A DNA stretch of 64,000 nt from Streptomyces sp. Mut1 (GCF_030719295.1 NZ_CP120997.1:4723501-4787500), one strand, 5' to 3'. Positions 7,820-16,307 are shown, counted from the first letter of the stretch. Notes: generated by a model not told the origin, from the letters alone. Translations and numbers: made by a program.

Positions 7820-7985
7820 GCATGGGCCGTGTGTGCGTCCTGGTGGCCGCCCGGGAGGGCCGTGCGGGCCACTTCCGCCCGGAGGCGCCCTCGCGGGCGG
7901 AGACCTATCGTGCCTTCCATATGCGGCCACGGGCCGGGGCGTCCCGAGAGACCGGCCGGGTACCAGCACGGAAGGCGGGACAGCC

Positions 7986-8831
7986 ATGGCGGGACCGATT
8001 CTCATCACCGGAGCGGGCAGCGGTTTCGGCAAGGAGGTGGCCCTGCGGCTCGCGGCGGCGGGGCACGAGGTGATCGCGGGCGTGGAGATCATCGCCCAGG
8101 TCGCCGCGGTGCGCGCCGAGGCCCGGGAGCGAGGTGTCGGCCTGCGCGTGGAGAAGCTGGATGTCACCGACCCCGGCGACCGGGAGAGCGCCCGGGACTG
8201 GGGCGTCGAGGTGCTCCTGAACAACGCCGGGGTGTCCGAGGGCGGGGCGACCGCCGACATCCCGGAGGAGCGGCTCCGCCGGCAGTTCGAGGTGAACGTC
8301 TTCGGCCCCGTCCTGCTCACCCAGGGCATCGCCCGGCAGATGGCGGCCCGCCGCAGCGGACGCATCGTCTTCATGTCCTCGGTCGCCGGACTCACCGTGG
8401 ACCCGTTCACCGGCGCCTACGCGGGCTCCAAGCACGCCGTGGAGGCATTCGCCGACGCCCTCGACCAGGAACTCGCCGAATTCGGCGTGACGGTCGCCAC
8501 GATCAATCCCGGCCCCTTCCTCACCGGTTTCAACGACACCATGTTCGAAACGTGGAAGGAGTGGCGCGACAGCCCCGCCGACCGCCTCTTCGACTACGCC
8601 GAGCTGGCCTTTCCGCACGAGCAGTACGACCCCGAACCGGTCTACGAGCGCACCGTCCGGGTCCTGCTCGGCGAGGACCGGCGCTACCGGCACCTGCTCC
8701 CCGCCGAGATGGAACGGCAGGCCCGCGAGCAGGTCGACGCCCAGTGGGACCGCCGGCTCAACGACGGCCGCCGCCCCGGCCTCGTACAGAAGGCGTACGA
8801 CATGAGCCCGGGAACACCGGTGGGGGAGTGA
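7986..8831 (+). CDS. Classical SDR family oxidoreductase
   Basis: Short-chain dehydrogenase of 281 residues. The cofactor loop TGAGSGFGKE (9-18), the NNAG motif (79-82), the catalytic Ser in MSSVAG (131-132) and the Y145-x-x-x-K149 pair in YAGSKH are all present, so it should be an active NAD(P)-dependent oxidoreductase. The substrate cannot be read from sequence. Long frames starting at 7802 and 7809 run through the preceding terminator; ATG 7986 is the family start, with GGAAGGCGGGACAGCC upstream. A regulator and a transporter with shared operators follow, but a hairpin at 8844 may separate them. Confidence 0.88.
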   Translation: MAGPILITGAGSGFGKEVALRLAAAGHEVIAGVEIIAQVAAVRAEARERGVGLRVEKLDVTDPGDRESARDWGVEVLLNNAGVSEGGATADIPEERLRRQFEVNVFGPVLLTQGIARQMAARRSGRIVFMSSVAGLTVDPFTGAYAGSKHAVEAFADALDQELAEFGVTVATINPGPFLTGFNDTMFETWKEWRDSPADRLFDYAELAFPHEQYDPEPVYERTVRVLLGEDRRYRHLLPAEMERQAREQVDAQWDRRLNDGRRPGLVQKAYDMSPGTPVGE

Positions 8832-8843
8832 CCTCCCGCGACT

Positions 8844-8873
8844 GCCCGGCCGGGGCGCCGCACCCCGCCGGGC
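8844..8873 (+). terminator. Terminator after the SDR gene
   Basis: GCCCGGC plus GGGG pairs with CCCC plus GCCGGGC (8844-8855 with 8863-8873) with one bulged C. Confidence 0.6.
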
Positions 8874-8895
8874 GTAACCGGTGCGGCACACCCGC

Positions 8896-8925
8896 TTGAC
8901 CAAGTTAGTTATTGAGTACTAACTT
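8896..8925 (+). promoter_or_regulatory. Leaderless promoter overlapped by TetR operator 1
   Basis: TTGACC (8896-8901) and TAACTT (8920-8925) are 18 bases apart, and the ATG of the regulator lies 7 bases past the -10, so the message should start at the codon. The imperfect palindrome GTTAGTTATTGAGTACTAAC at 8904-8923 fills the spacer. Its sequence matches the reverse complement of the site at 9532-9551 at 19 of 20 positions, so it is very probably the operator for autorepression. Confidence 0.75.
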
Positions 8926-8931
8926 ACTGGC

Positions 8932-9489
8932 ATGGCGAGGATGAGTGCAGACGAGCGGCGCGAGAGCGTCATCCGGGCGGCCATCACCGAGTTCGCCCGC
9001 GGCGGGTACAGCGCCACCTCCACCGAGGTGATCGCCAAGCGTGTGGGTGTCTCGCAGCCGTACCTCTTCCGCCTCTTCCCCAACAAGCAGGCGATGTTCC
9101 TCGCGGCGTCCGAACGCTGCTTCCTGGAGACCCGGCAGGTCTTCTCGGAGGCGGCGGAGGGGCTGGAGGGCGAAGAAGCGCTCCACTCCATGGCGAGGGC
9201 CTACCAGCGGCTGATCGCCGACGACCCCGACAAGCTCCTGATGCAGATGCAGGTGTACGCGGCCGTCGCCGCCGCGGAGGCGGCCGGTGACCACGCGTTC
9301 GGTGAGTCGGTGCGGGCCAGTTGGATGGAGCTGTTCGACTCGGTCAACCTGGCGCTCGGTGCCGACGTGGACGAGGCCACCACCTTCCTCGCGTACGGCA
9401 TGCTCGCCAACACCCTGACCTCGCTCGGCTTTCCGGCCGGTCACCGGATGTGGTCCGGTTTCTACACCTCGGCCCGGCCGATCGTCTGA
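8932..9489 (+). CDS. TetR/AcrR family repressor of the adjacent MFS exporter
   Basis: Regulator of 185 residues. The N-terminal helix-turn-helix covers about residues 10-55 (AAITEFARGGYSATSTEVIAKRVGVSQPYLFRLFPNKQAMF), the typical TetR DNA-binding domain; the C-terminal half is a helical ligand-binding domain of unknown specificity. Near-identical 20-bp operators lie over its own promoter and 15 bases before the MFS gene, so it most likely represses both itself and the transporter and is released by the exported compound. There is no ribosome binding site, consistent with a leaderless start at ATG 8932. Confidence 0.92.
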   Translation: MARMSADERRESVIRAAITEFARGGYSATSTEVIAKRVGVSQPYLFRLFPNKQAMFLAASERCFLETRQVFSEAAEGLEGEEALHSMARAYQRLIADDPDKLLMQMQVYAAVAAAEAAGDHAFGESVRASWMELFDSVNLALGADVDEATTFLAYGMLANTLTSLGFPAGHRMWSGFYTSARPIV

Positions 9490-9500
9490 AGCGGCACGAC

Positions 9501-9519
9501 CCGGGTTCGGCCCGGTTTT
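9501..9519 (+). terminator. Short terminator between tetR and the MFS gene
   Basis: CCGGG-TTCGG-CCCGG followed by TTTT, 11 bases after the regulator's stop. It would limit read-through from the regulator into the exporter. Confidence 0.6.
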
Positions 9520-9531
9520 CTGCCCGAAGAA

Positions 9532-9551
9532 GTTAGTAATCAATAACTAAC
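9532..9551 (+). promoter_or_regulatory. TetR operator 2 upstream of the MFS exporter
   Basis: GTTAGTAATCAATAACTAAC has outer arms GTTAGT/ACTAAC. Its reverse complement equals the site at 8904-8923 except for one base. It lies 15 bases before the GTG of the exporter. Confidence 0.75.
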
Positions 9552-9566
9552 CCTCCAGGGGGAGCA

Positions 9567-11021
9567 GTGAACCAGCACACGACAGGTCGCGCGGGAGCGA
9601 CCTGGGCCCTCGTCATCACCAGCGTCGCCGGATTCATGGCGGCCCTCGACAACCTCGTCGTCACCACCGCCCTGCCGTCCATCCGCCGGAGCCTCGGCGG
9701 AGAGATGGAGGAGCTGGAATGGACGGTCAACGCCTACACGCTCACCTTCGCCGTGCTGCTGATGTTCGGCGCCGCCCTCGGTGACCGCTTCGGCCGCCGC
9801 CGGCTCTTCCTCGCCGGGCTCACCGTCTTCACCGCCGCGTCCGCCGCGGCCGCCCTCTCGCCCGGCATCAACGAACTCATCGCCTTCCGCGCGGTCCAGG
9901 GCGTCGGCGCCGCGATCATGATGCCGCTCACGCTCACCCTGCTCACCGCCGCCGTGGAACCCGCCCGCCGGGGCACGGCGCTGGGCATCTTCAGCGCCGT
10001 GACCGGCCTCGCGGTGGCCGGCGGACCGCTGATCGGCGGCAGCCTGACCGAGCACATCTCCTGGCAGTGGATCTTCTGGCTCAACGTGCCGATCGGCCTG
10101 CTCCTGCTGCCGCTCGCACGCTTCCGCCTGGCGGAGTCGTACGCCCCCGACGCCCGGCTCGACATCCCCGGCACCCTCCTGGTCAGCGGCGGACTCTTCG
10201 GCGTCGTCTACGGCCTCGTCAACGCCAACTCCGACGGCTGGACCAGCTCGACCGTCCTGACCTCCCTCATCGCCGGCACCGTGCTGATCGGCGGCTTCAT
10301 CCGCCACGGCTTCCGGGCCAAGAGGCCAATGCTGCCCATGCGCCTCTTCCGCGACCGCGGGTTCTTCGGGATCAACGTCTCCAGCATGCTGATGTACCTC
10401 GGGATGTTCGGCTCGATCTTCCTGCTCAGCCAGTACCTCCAGGGCGTCCTGGGCTACTCGCCCACCGAGGCCGGACTGCGGATGCTGCCCTGGACCGGGA
10501 TGCCGATGCTCGTGGCGCCCATCGCCGGAATGCTCTCCGACCGGTTCGGCGGCCGCCCGGTGGTCGTGACGGGCCTCGCCCTCCAGGCGGCCGGACTGGG
10601 GCTGTTCGCCATGGCCATCGCCCCGGACGCCTCCTACGCCTCGCAGCTGCCCGGCCTCATCACCGGCGGCATCGGCATGGCCCTGTACTTCGCACCCGCC
10701 GCCGGCCTGGTGATGTCCAGCGTCCGCCCCGGCGAACAGGGCATCGCCTCCGGCGCCAACAACGCCCTGCGCGAGGTCGGCGGCGCCCTCGGGGTCGCCG
10801 TGCTCGCCACCGTCTTCTCCTCGCAGGGCGGCATCGGCTCCGCGCGGGCCTTCACCGACGGGACCGTGCCGGCGGTATGGATCGGCTCCGGGGTGGTCGC
10901 CCTGGCCGCGCTCGCCGCCCTGATGATCCCGGGCCGCCGCGGCACCGGAACGCCGGAAACGGCCACGGAGACGGTGCCCGCCCCGGTACCGGCCGAGGAG
11001 CGGGTGTCCGTACCCGCCTGA
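9567..11021 (+). CDS. MFS multidrug exporter, DHA2 (EmrB/QacA) type
   Basis: Transporter of 484 residues with about 14 predicted membrane segments, the size and layout of the DHA2 drug:proton antiporters. The motif-A loop GDRFGRRRLF lies between segments 2 and 3, and the motif-C-like VAGGPLIGGSL in segment 5 is characteristic of antiporters. The hydrophilic tail (about 30 residues) is proline- and glutamate-rich. GTG 9567 follows a GGGGGAGCA ribosome binding site. The gene is controlled by the adjacent TetR through the operator at 9532. The exported substrate is unknown; self-resistance or drug efflux is an inference. Confidence 0.92.
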   Translation: MNQHTTGRAGATWALVITSVAGFMAALDNLVVTTALPSIRRSLGGEMEELEWTVNAYTLTFAVLLMFGAALGDRFGRRRLFLAGLTVFTAASAAAALSPGINELIAFRAVQGVGAAIMMPLTLTLLTAAVEPARRGTALGIFSAVTGLAVAGGPLIGGSLTEHISWQWIFWLNVPIGLLLLPLARFRLAESYAPDARLDIPGTLLVSGGLFGVVYGLVNANSDGWTSSTVLTSLIAGTVLIGGFIRHGFRAKRPMLPMRLFRDRGFFGINVSSMLMYLGMFGSIFLLSQYLQGVLGYSPTEAGLRMLPWTGMPMLVAPIAGMLSDRFGGRPVVVTGLALQAAGLGLFAMAIAPDASYASQLPGLITGGIGMALYFAPAAGLVMSSVRPGEQGIASGANNALREVGGALGVAVLATVFSSQGGIGSARAFTDGTVPAVWIGSGVVALAALAALMIPGRRGTGTPETATETVPAPVPAEERVSVPA

Positions 11022-11042
11022 CGCACCCGGCACACCCGGTAC

Positions 11043-11079
11043 GGTCCGTGGCCCCGACCTGACGGCGGGGCCACGGACC
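11043..11079 (+). terminator. Terminator after MFS gene, overlapping the murB promoter
   Basis: GGTCCGTGGCCCC (11043-11055) pairs perfectly with GGGGCCACGGACC (11067-11079). The downstream arm lies inside the spacer of the murB promoter, so the exporter's terminator and the murB promoter share DNA. Confidence 0.8.
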
Positions 11080-11086
11080 GTACTCT
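11059..11086 (+). promoter_or_regulatory. Leaderless murB promoter
   Basis: CTGACG (11059-11064), 16 bases, then TACTCT (11081-11086); the GTG of murB begins 8 bases past the -10. No ribosome binding site precedes it, so the mRNA probably starts at or just before the codon. Confidence 0.6.
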
Positions 11087-11093
11087 TGTCCCC

Positions 11094-12149
11094 GTGCAGG
11101 AACTCCACGACGCGCCCCTCGCCCCCCTGACCACCTTCCGGCTCGGCGGCCCCGCCACCTGCCTCCTGACCGCCACGACGGACGCCGAGGTGGTCCGGGC
11201 CGTGCGGGAGGCCGACGACAGCGGCACCCCGCTCCTGATCATCGGCGGCGGCAGCAACCTGGTCATCGGGGACAAGGGCTTCGAGGGCACCGCCCTGCGC
11301 ATCGCGACCAAGGGCTTCGTGCTCGACGGCGCCTCACTCGAACTGGCCGCCGGCGAGACCTGGACCGACGCCGTCGCCCGCACCGTGGACGCCGGGCTCG
11401 CGGGCCTCGAATGCCTGGCCGGAATCCCCGGCTCGGCCGGCGCCACCCCGATCCAGAACGTCGGGGCGTACGGGCAGGAGGTGTCCTCCACCATCACGGA
11501 GGTCGTCGCCTACGACCGGCGGACCCGCGAAACCGTCACCCTCCCGAACTCCGAGTGCGCGTTCTCCTACCGGCACAGCCGCTTCAAGACCGAACCCGAC
11601 CGGTACGTGGTGCTGCGCGTCCGCTTCGGCCTGGAGGAGTCCGGCGGCCTGTCCGCGCCGCTCAAGTACCCCGAAACCGCCCGCGCCATGGGCGTCGCCG
11701 AGGGTGAACGTGTTCCCGCCGCCGCAGCCCGCGAAACCGTGCTGCGGCTGCGCGCCGGCAAGGGCATGGTGCTCGACCCCGAGGACCACGACACCTGGTC
11801 GGCCGGGTCCTTCTTCACCAACCCGATCCTGGAGCAGGCCGAGTTCGACGCCTTCCTGGCCCGGGTCGCCGACCGGCTCGGCCCCGACGTGAAGCCCCCC
11901 GCCTTCCCGGCCGGCGAGGGCCGCACCAAGACCTCCGCGGCCTGGCTCATCGACCGGGCCGGCTTCACCAAGGGCTACGGCACCGGACCCGCCCGCATCT
12001 CCACCAAGCACACGCTCGCCCTCACCAACCGGGGCGCGGCCACCACCGAAGACCTGCTGGCCCTGGCCCGCGAGGTCGTCGCCGGGGTCCACGCGGCCTT
12101 CGGCGTCACCCTCGTCAACGAACCGGTGACCGTGGGCGTGAGCCTGTAG
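11094..12149 (+). CDS. murB: UDP-N-acetylmuramate dehydrogenase
   Basis: FAD enzyme that reduces UDP-GlcNAc-enolpyruvate to UDP-MurNAc with NADPH in cytoplasmic peptidoglycan precursor synthesis. Of the 351 residues, TTFRLGGPA and the FAD-binding GGGSNLVIGDKGFEG (about 50-65) open the protein; GIPGSAGATPIQNVGAYGQEV is the central motif; SYRHSRFK and AGSFFTNP (with the proton-donating Ser) follow. The C-terminal MurB domain is complete. The GTG at 11094 sits 7 bases after a -10 box. In S. coelicolor and mycobacteria murB also lies near rpmG; here the SDR/TetR/MFS block separates them. Confidence 0.95.
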   Translation: MQELHDAPLAPLTTFRLGGPATCLLTATTDAEVVRAVREADDSGTPLLIIGGGSNLVIGDKGFEGTALRIATKGFVLDGASLELAAGETWTDAVARTVDAGLAGLECLAGIPGSAGATPIQNVGAYGQEVSSTITEVVAYDRRTRETVTLPNSECAFSYRHSRFKTEPDRYVVLRVRFGLEESGGLSAPLKYPETARAMGVAEGERVPAAAARETVLRLRAGKGMVLDPEDHDTWSAGSFFTNPILEQAEFDAFLARVADRLGPDVKPPAFPAGEGRTKTSAAWLIDRAGFTKGYGTGPARISTKHTLALTNRGAATTEDLLALAREVVAGVHAAFGVTLVNEPVTVGVSL

Positions 12150-12210
12150 GACGCGGCCCGGCGCCCCCGCCCCGGCCCCCGGCCCCGACTCCAGCCCCCG
12201 GCCCCGGCGC

Positions 12211-12846
12211 TCAGTACGCCACGCCGACACCCTGCTTCACCGTCGCCGGGTCGTCGGTCAGCGCCAGCATCGCGTGCGCCACGTCGGCCCGGGAGATGGA
12301 CCGGCCGCTGCGCGGATTTCCGCCGACGACCGTCCGGTAGGTGCCCGTCAGGGGGCCGTTCGTCAGCTTCGGGGGCCGCACCGACGTCCAGTCCGTGGCG
12401 GATGCCGCCAGCGCCGCCTCCATCGCGGTGAGATCCGCGTACACCTCCTTGAGGACCGCGCCGATCACCGAGAGCATCATCCGGTCGAGCAGCGGGTCGT
12501 CGGCCAGCTTCGGGGCGACCGGGGCGGCGCTGACCACCAGTAGCCGCCGGGTGCCCTCCGCCTCCATGGCCGTCAGCACGGCGCGGGTCAGCCGCTCGGC
12601 GATCCCGTCGGCCCTGCGGCCCCTCGACCCGAGGCCGGAGAGGACCGCGTCGCGGCCCGCCACCGCCTCGCGCAGCGCCTCCGGGTCGTCGATCCGGGCG
12701 GCGGTGTGCACCGTGACGTCCGAGAGGGGCACCGCGAGCCGCGCGGGATCGCGGACCACCGCCGTCACCTCGTGCCCCGCCGCCACCGCCTGGCGGACGA
12801 TCTCCTGCCCGATACCGCCTGTCGCCCCGAACACCGTGAGCTTCAT
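12211..12846 (-). CDS. NAD(P)H-binding atypical SDR protein
   Basis: Protein of 211 residues beginning MKLTVFGATGGIGQEIV, the dinucleotide-binding loop of NmrA/YwnB-like atypical SDRs. LLVVSAAPV and WTSVRPPKLTNGPLTG are typical of this family; the SDR catalytic Y-x-x-x-K pair is absent. ATG 12846 has GGGAGGGGTGTGCC upstream. It is divergent from the TetR gene at 12935, and two similar operators lie between them, so its expression is probably controlled by that repressor. The likely role is redox sensing or an unknown oxidoreduction. Confidence 0.88.
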   Translation of the reverse strand: MKLTVFGATGGIGQEIVRQAVAAGHEVTAVVRDPARLAVPLSDVTVHTAARIDDPEALREAVAGRDAVLSGLGSRGRRADGIAERLTRAVLTAMEAEGTRRLLVVSAAPVAPKLADDPLLDRMMLSVIGAVLKEVYADLTAMEAALAASATDWTSVRPPKLTNGPLTGTYRTVVGGNPRSGRSISRADVAHAMLALTDDPATVKQGVGVAY

Positions 12847-12867
12847 GGCACACCCCTCCCAAGGTGG

Positions 12868-12906
12868 GTAAGTATTCACTCACCTCTAGAGTGAGTGGGT
12901 ACTCAC
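12868..12906. promoter_or_regulatory. Divergent TetR operator pair
   Basis: Two 16-bp sites in opposite orientation: 12868-12883, whose reverse complement is GTGAGTGAATACTTAC, and 12891-12906, GTGAGTGGGTACTCAC. They agree at 13 of 16 positions, each with GTGAGT and a mirrored ACTCAC-like arm. They fill the gap between the divergent NAD(P)H-binding gene and the TetR gene. Confidence 0.7.
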
Positions 12907-12934
12907 CCACCCGTCAAGCTTCGTTGGAGCGCAC

Positions 12935-13540
12935 ATGGAGCAGAAGCCGGCCCGCGCCCGCCTCATCGACGCCGCCCACCAGCTCATGCAGACCAAGGGC
13001 CTGGCCCGGACCACCACCAAGGAGATCGCGAAGGCGGCCGGCTGCTCGGAGGCCGCGCTCTACAAGCACTTCCTCAGCAAGGAAGAGCTTTTCGTGGTCG
13101 TGCTGAAGGAGCGGCTGCCCAAGGTCGACGGCATCCTGCGCAAGCTGATCACCGAGCCGGGGGAGGGGGAGCGCTCGGTCGAGCAGAACCTCACCGAGAT
13201 CGCCCGCCAGGCCGCCCTGTTCTACGAGCAGAGCTTCCCGATCGCCGCGTCCCTGTACGCCGAGCCGAGGCTCAAGGAACGCCACGACGCGGCCATGCGC
13301 GAGCTGAGCACGGGCCCCCACCTGCCCATCCGGGGCGTGGACACCTATCTGCGGGCCGAACAGACCGCGGGCCGGGTACCGGCCGACGCCGACACCTACG
13401 CGGCCGCCTCCCTGCTGATGGGGGCCTGCGCCCAGCGGGCCTTCGCCTACGACGCCACGGAGACCGGCGGACCGCCGCAGTCCCTCGACGCCTTCGCCGC
13501 GTCCCTCGCCCGGACCCTGGTGCGCGGCCTCGGCCGGTAG
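12935..13540 (+). CDS. TetR/AcrR family regulator
   Basis: Regulator of 201 residues with an N-terminal helix-turn-helix (about 7-53: LIDAAHQLMQTKGLARTTTKEIAKAAGCSEAALYKHFLSKEELF, broken here for length) and a helical effector domain. Its position opposite the NAD(P)H-binding gene with an operator pair in the gap points to local autorepression and repression of the divergent gene. GGAG in TTGGAGCGCAC precedes ATG 12935. The ligand is unknown. Confidence 0.9.
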   Translation: MEQKPARARLIDAAHQLMQTKGLARTTTKEIAKAAGCSEAALYKHFLSKEELFVVVLKERLPKVDGILRKLITEPGEGERSVEQNLTEIARQAALFYEQSFPIAASLYAEPRLKERHDAAMRELSTGPHLPIRGVDTYLRAEQTAGRVPADADTYAAASLLMGACAQRAFAYDATETGGPPQSLDAFAASLARTLVRGLGR

Positions 13541-13566
13541 CCGCACCGCCGGGCCGCCGGGCCGCC

Positions 13567-13641
13567 GGACCACCGGGCTCCGGACCACCAGCTCCTGGAC
13601 CACCAGCTCCTGGGCCCCCAGCTCCTGGGCCCCCGGCTCAG
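13567..13641 (+). repeat. Five tandem 15-bp units at the 3' end of add
   Basis: Units begin at 13567, 13582, 13597, 13612 and 13627. The second and third are identical (GGACCACCAGCTCCT), the fourth differs at two positions and the first and fifth are degenerate. A GCCGGGCC-rich run of about 20 bases precedes them. The array fills the gap between the TetR stop and the end of add, with its last unit over the add stop codon. Confidence 0.8.
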
Positions 13642-14660
13642 GCCACCGGCTTCGACAGCCAGTCGTCGACCCCCGCCAGCAGCTCCGCGCGCACCGGCTC
13701 GGGCGCCGACGAACCCCGTACCGACTGGCGGGCCAGCTCGGCCAGCTCCTCGTCCGTGAACGCGTGATGGCGGCGCACCAGGTCGTACTGCGCGGCCAGC
13801 CGGGAGCCGAAGAGCAGCGGGTCGTCGGCGCCGAGCGCCATCGGCACACCCGCGTCGAACAGCGTGCGCAGCGGCACGTCGGACGGCTTCTCGTAGACAC
13901 CGAGCGCCACATTCGACGCCGGGCACACCTCGCAGGTCACCCCGCTCTCGGCCAGCCTGCGCAGCAGCCGGGGGTCCTCGGCCGCGCGCACCCCGTGCCC
14001 GACCCGGGAGGCGTCGAGATCGTCCAGGCAGTCGCGGACGCTGGACGGGCCCGACAGCTCGCCCCCGTGCGGGGCGGCCAGCAGACCGCCCTCCCGGGCG
14101 ATGGCGAAGGCCCGGTCGAAGTCACGGGCCATGCCGCGCCGCTCGTCGTTGGAGAGCCCGAATCCGACGACGCCCCGGTCCGCGTACCGCACGGCGAGCC
14201 GCGCGAGGGTCCTGGCATCCAGCGGGTGCTTCATCCGGTTGGCCGCGATGACCACCCGGATCGGCAGCCGGGTCGCGCGCGAGGCGCTGTCCACGGCGTC
14301 CAGGATGATCTCGATCGCCGGGATCAGGCCGCCGAGCAGGGGCGCGTACGAGGTGGGGTCGACCTGGATCTCCAGCCAGCCGGAGCCGTCCGCCACGTCT
14401 TCCTGGGCGGCCTCGTGCACCAGCCGCTGGATGTCCTCGGGGGTCCGCAGGCAGGACCGGGCGATGTCGTACAGCCGCTGGAAGCGGAACCAGCCCCGCT
14501 CGTCCGTCGCACGCAGCTTGGGGGGCTCGCCGCCGGTCAGGGCCTCGGGCAGCCGCACGCCGTACTTGTCGGCGAGCTCCAGCAGCGTCGTGGGCCGCAT
14601 CGACCCGGTGAAGTGCAGGTGCAGGTGGGCCTTGGGCAACAGACGTACATCACGCTCCAT
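13638..14660 (-). CDS. add: Adenosine deaminase
   Basis: Zinc enzyme that deaminates adenosine (and deoxyadenosine) to inosine in purine salvage. Of the 340 residues, the KAHLHLHFTGS motif (H12, H14) gives the first metal ligands, APHGGE provides the next His and catalytic Glu, RVGHGVRA a further His, and ALGADDPLLFG the Asp pair. The start at ATG 14660 (MERDVRLLPK) matches the family; the six upstream codons of the frame are discarded. The stop lies in a tandem repeat. The gene is convergent with the TetR gene and downstream of aspC, separated by a terminator. Confidence 0.93.
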   Translation of the reverse strand: MERDVRLLPKAHLHLHFTGSMRPTTLLELADKYGVRLPEALTGGEPPKLRATDERGWFRFQRLYDIARSCLRTPEDIQRLVHEAAQEDVADGSGWLEIQVDPTSYAPLLGGLIPAIEIILDAVDSASRATRLPIRVVIAANRMKHPLDARTLARLAVRYADRGVVGFGLSNDERRGMARDFDRAFAIAREGGLLAAPHGGELSGPSSVRDCLDDLDASRVGHGVRAAEDPRLLRRLAESGVTCEVCPASNVALGVYEKPSDVPLRTLFDAGVPMALGADDPLLFGSRLAAQYDLVRRHHAFTDEELAELARQSVRGSSAPEPVRAELLAGVDDWLSKPVA

Positions 14661-14732
14661 TCCAAGATCCTGCCGCACGGACGGGGTGTCGCGGTAGCCG
14701 CTTTCCCCATCGAGTTGCCCATCGAACGCGAA

Positions 14733-14764
14733 AGCGACCCCCCGGCCGGGGCCGGGGGGTCGCT
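14733..14764 (-). terminator. Terminator between aspC and add
   Basis: AGCGACCCCCCGGC (14733-14746) pairs perfectly with GCCGGGGGGTCGCT (14751-14764) around a CGGG loop. It lies 20 bases beyond the aspC stop on the minus strand. Confidence 0.8.
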
Positions 14765-14783
14765 CACGGGTTCGGGGCGGGGA

Positions 14784-16010
14784 CTACGCCTTCGCCTCGC
14801 CCAGCAGCTTCTGGATGCGCGAGACGCCCTCGGTGAGGTCGGCGTCGCCCAGCGCGTACGAAAGGCGCAGGTAGCCCGGCGTGCCGAAGGCCTCGCCCGG
14901 GACGACCGCCACCTCGGCCTCGTCCAGGATCAGCGCCGCCAGCTCCACCGAGGTGGCCGGGCGCTTGCCGCGGATCTCCTTGCCGAGCAGCTCCTTCACC
15001 GACGGGTACGCGTAGAACGCGCCCTCGGGCTCCGGGCAGAACACGCCGTCGATCTCGTTGAGCATCCGCACGATGGTCCTGCGGCGCCGGTCGAAGGCGG
15101 TGCGCATCTCGGCGACCGCGTCCAGGTCCCCGGAGACGGCGGCCAGCGCGGCCGCCTGGGAGACGTTGGCGACGTTGGACGTGGCGTGCGACTGGAGGTT
15201 GGTCGCGGCCTTCACGACGTCCTTGGGGCCGATGATCCACCCCACCCGCCAGCCGGTCATCGCGTACGTCTTGGCGACGCCGTTGACCACGATGCACTTG
15301 TCGCGCAGCTCGGGCACGACCGCCGGCAGCGAGGTGAACTTCGCGTCCCCGTAGACGAGGTGCTCGTAGATCTCGTCGGTCAGGACCCACAGGCCGTGCT
15401 CGACGGCCCAGCGGCCGATGGCCTCGGTGTCGGCCTCGCTGTAGACCGCGCCGGTCGGGTTCGACGGGGAGACGAACAGGACGACCTTCGTACGCTCGGT
15501 ACGGGCCGCCTCCAGCTGCTCGACGGAGACCCGGTAGCCGGTGGTCTCGTCGGCCACGACCTCCACCGGGACGCCGCCGGCCAGCCGGATCGACTCGGGG
15601 TAGGTGGTCCAGTACGGGGCCGGGACGATGACCTCGTCGCCCGGGTCGAGGATCGCGGCGAAGGCCTCGTAGATGGCCTGCTTGCCGCCGTTGGTCACCA
15701 GGATCTGGGAGGCGTCGACCTCGTAGCCGGAGTCGCGCAGCGTCTTCTCCGCGATGGCGGCCTTGAGCTCGGGGAGCCCGCCCGCCGGGGTGTAGCGGTG
15801 GAACTTGGGGTTGCGGCAGGCCTCGACCGCGGCGTCGACGATGTAGCCGGGAGTCGGGAAGTCGGGCTCGCCGGCACCGAAGCCGATCACCGGCCGGCCC
15901 GCGGCCTTGAGGGCCTTGGCCTTGGCGTCGACGGCGAGGGTGGCGGACTCGGAAATGGCACCGATGCGGGCGGAGACCCTGCGCTCGGACGGAGAAGTAG
16001 CAGCGCTCAT
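14784..16010 (-). CDS. aspC: Pyridoxal-phosphate aspartate aminotransferase (class I)
   Basis: Aminotransferase of 408 residues, fold type I, subgroup I-gamma, interconverting aspartate and 2-oxoglutarate with oxaloacetate and glutamate. Seen: [16 protein letters not shown] at the N-terminus, [12 protein letters not shown] near residue 105, SPSNPTG near 180, the DEIYEHLVY Asp/Tyr pair, and the PLP-binding lysine in [14 protein letters not shown]. The C-terminal RLSYALG arginine binds the carboxylate. ATG 16010 ([11 protein letters not shown]) is the usual Streptomyces start; an in-frame ATG at 16019 is possible. It is divergent from tRNA-Trp and transcribed alone. Confidence 0.92.
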   Translation of the reverse strand: MSAATSPSERRVSARIGAISESATLAVDAKAKALKAAGRPVIGFGAGEPDFPTPGYIVDAAVEACRNPKFHRYTPAGGLPELKAAIAEKTLRDSGYEVDASQILVTNGGKQAIYEAFAAILDPGDEVIVPAPYWTTYPESIRLAGGVPVEVVADETTGYRVSVEQLEAARTERTKVVLFVSPSNPTGAVYSEADTEAIGRWAVEHGLWVLTDEIYEHLVYGDAKFTSLPAVVPELRDKCIVVNGVAKTYAMTGWRVGWIIGPKDVVKAATNLQSHATSNVANVSQAAALAAVSGDLDAVAEMRTAFDRRRRTIVRMLNEIDGVFCPEPEGAFYAYPSVKELLGKEIRGKRPATSVELAALILDEAEVAVVPGEAFGTPGYLRLSYALGDADLTEGVSRIQKLLGEAKA

Positions 16011-16234
16011 GCCCCCCATGCTCCCAGACCGTTTTCCCCGTCGGCACAGGGGTTTCAGGGACCGGACAGCACTCGGACAGCAACCGGACACGAAGTGCCC
16101 GGGAGCGGTCAGGAGCTATCTGTTCGACGCGGGGCCGCTGAGCACGTACACTCACCTGTCGTTGGCCTTCACCAGCCGCACCGTTCCTGCACCCGGGCTT
16201 CCGGGTACATGCGGTAGGTTGGTGGAAACCACAA

Positions 16235-16307
16235 AGGGTCGTAGCTCAATTGGTAGAGCACTGGTCTCCAAAACCAGCGGTTGGGGGTTCAAGTCCCTCC
16301 GGCCCTG
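16235..16307 (+). tRNA. tRNA-Trp (CCA)
   Basis: A 73-nt tRNA. AGGGTCG (16235-16241) pairs with CGGCCCT (16300-16306); stem CTGGT/ACCAG encloses CTCCAAA with anticodon CCA at 16268-16270. The D and T arms are intact. It sits before secE, an arrangement conserved in many bacteria. Confidence 0.97.

Noticed and set aside
8932..11021. Biosynthetic gene cluster around the SDR/TetR/MFS genes
   Set aside because: Only one oxidoreductase, one regulator and one exporter are present; no core biosynthetic enzyme is nearby.
13764..16217. 817-codon plus-strand frame opposite add and aspC
   Set aside because: It covers two well-supported minus-strand genes and their terminator, and has no recognisable motif.
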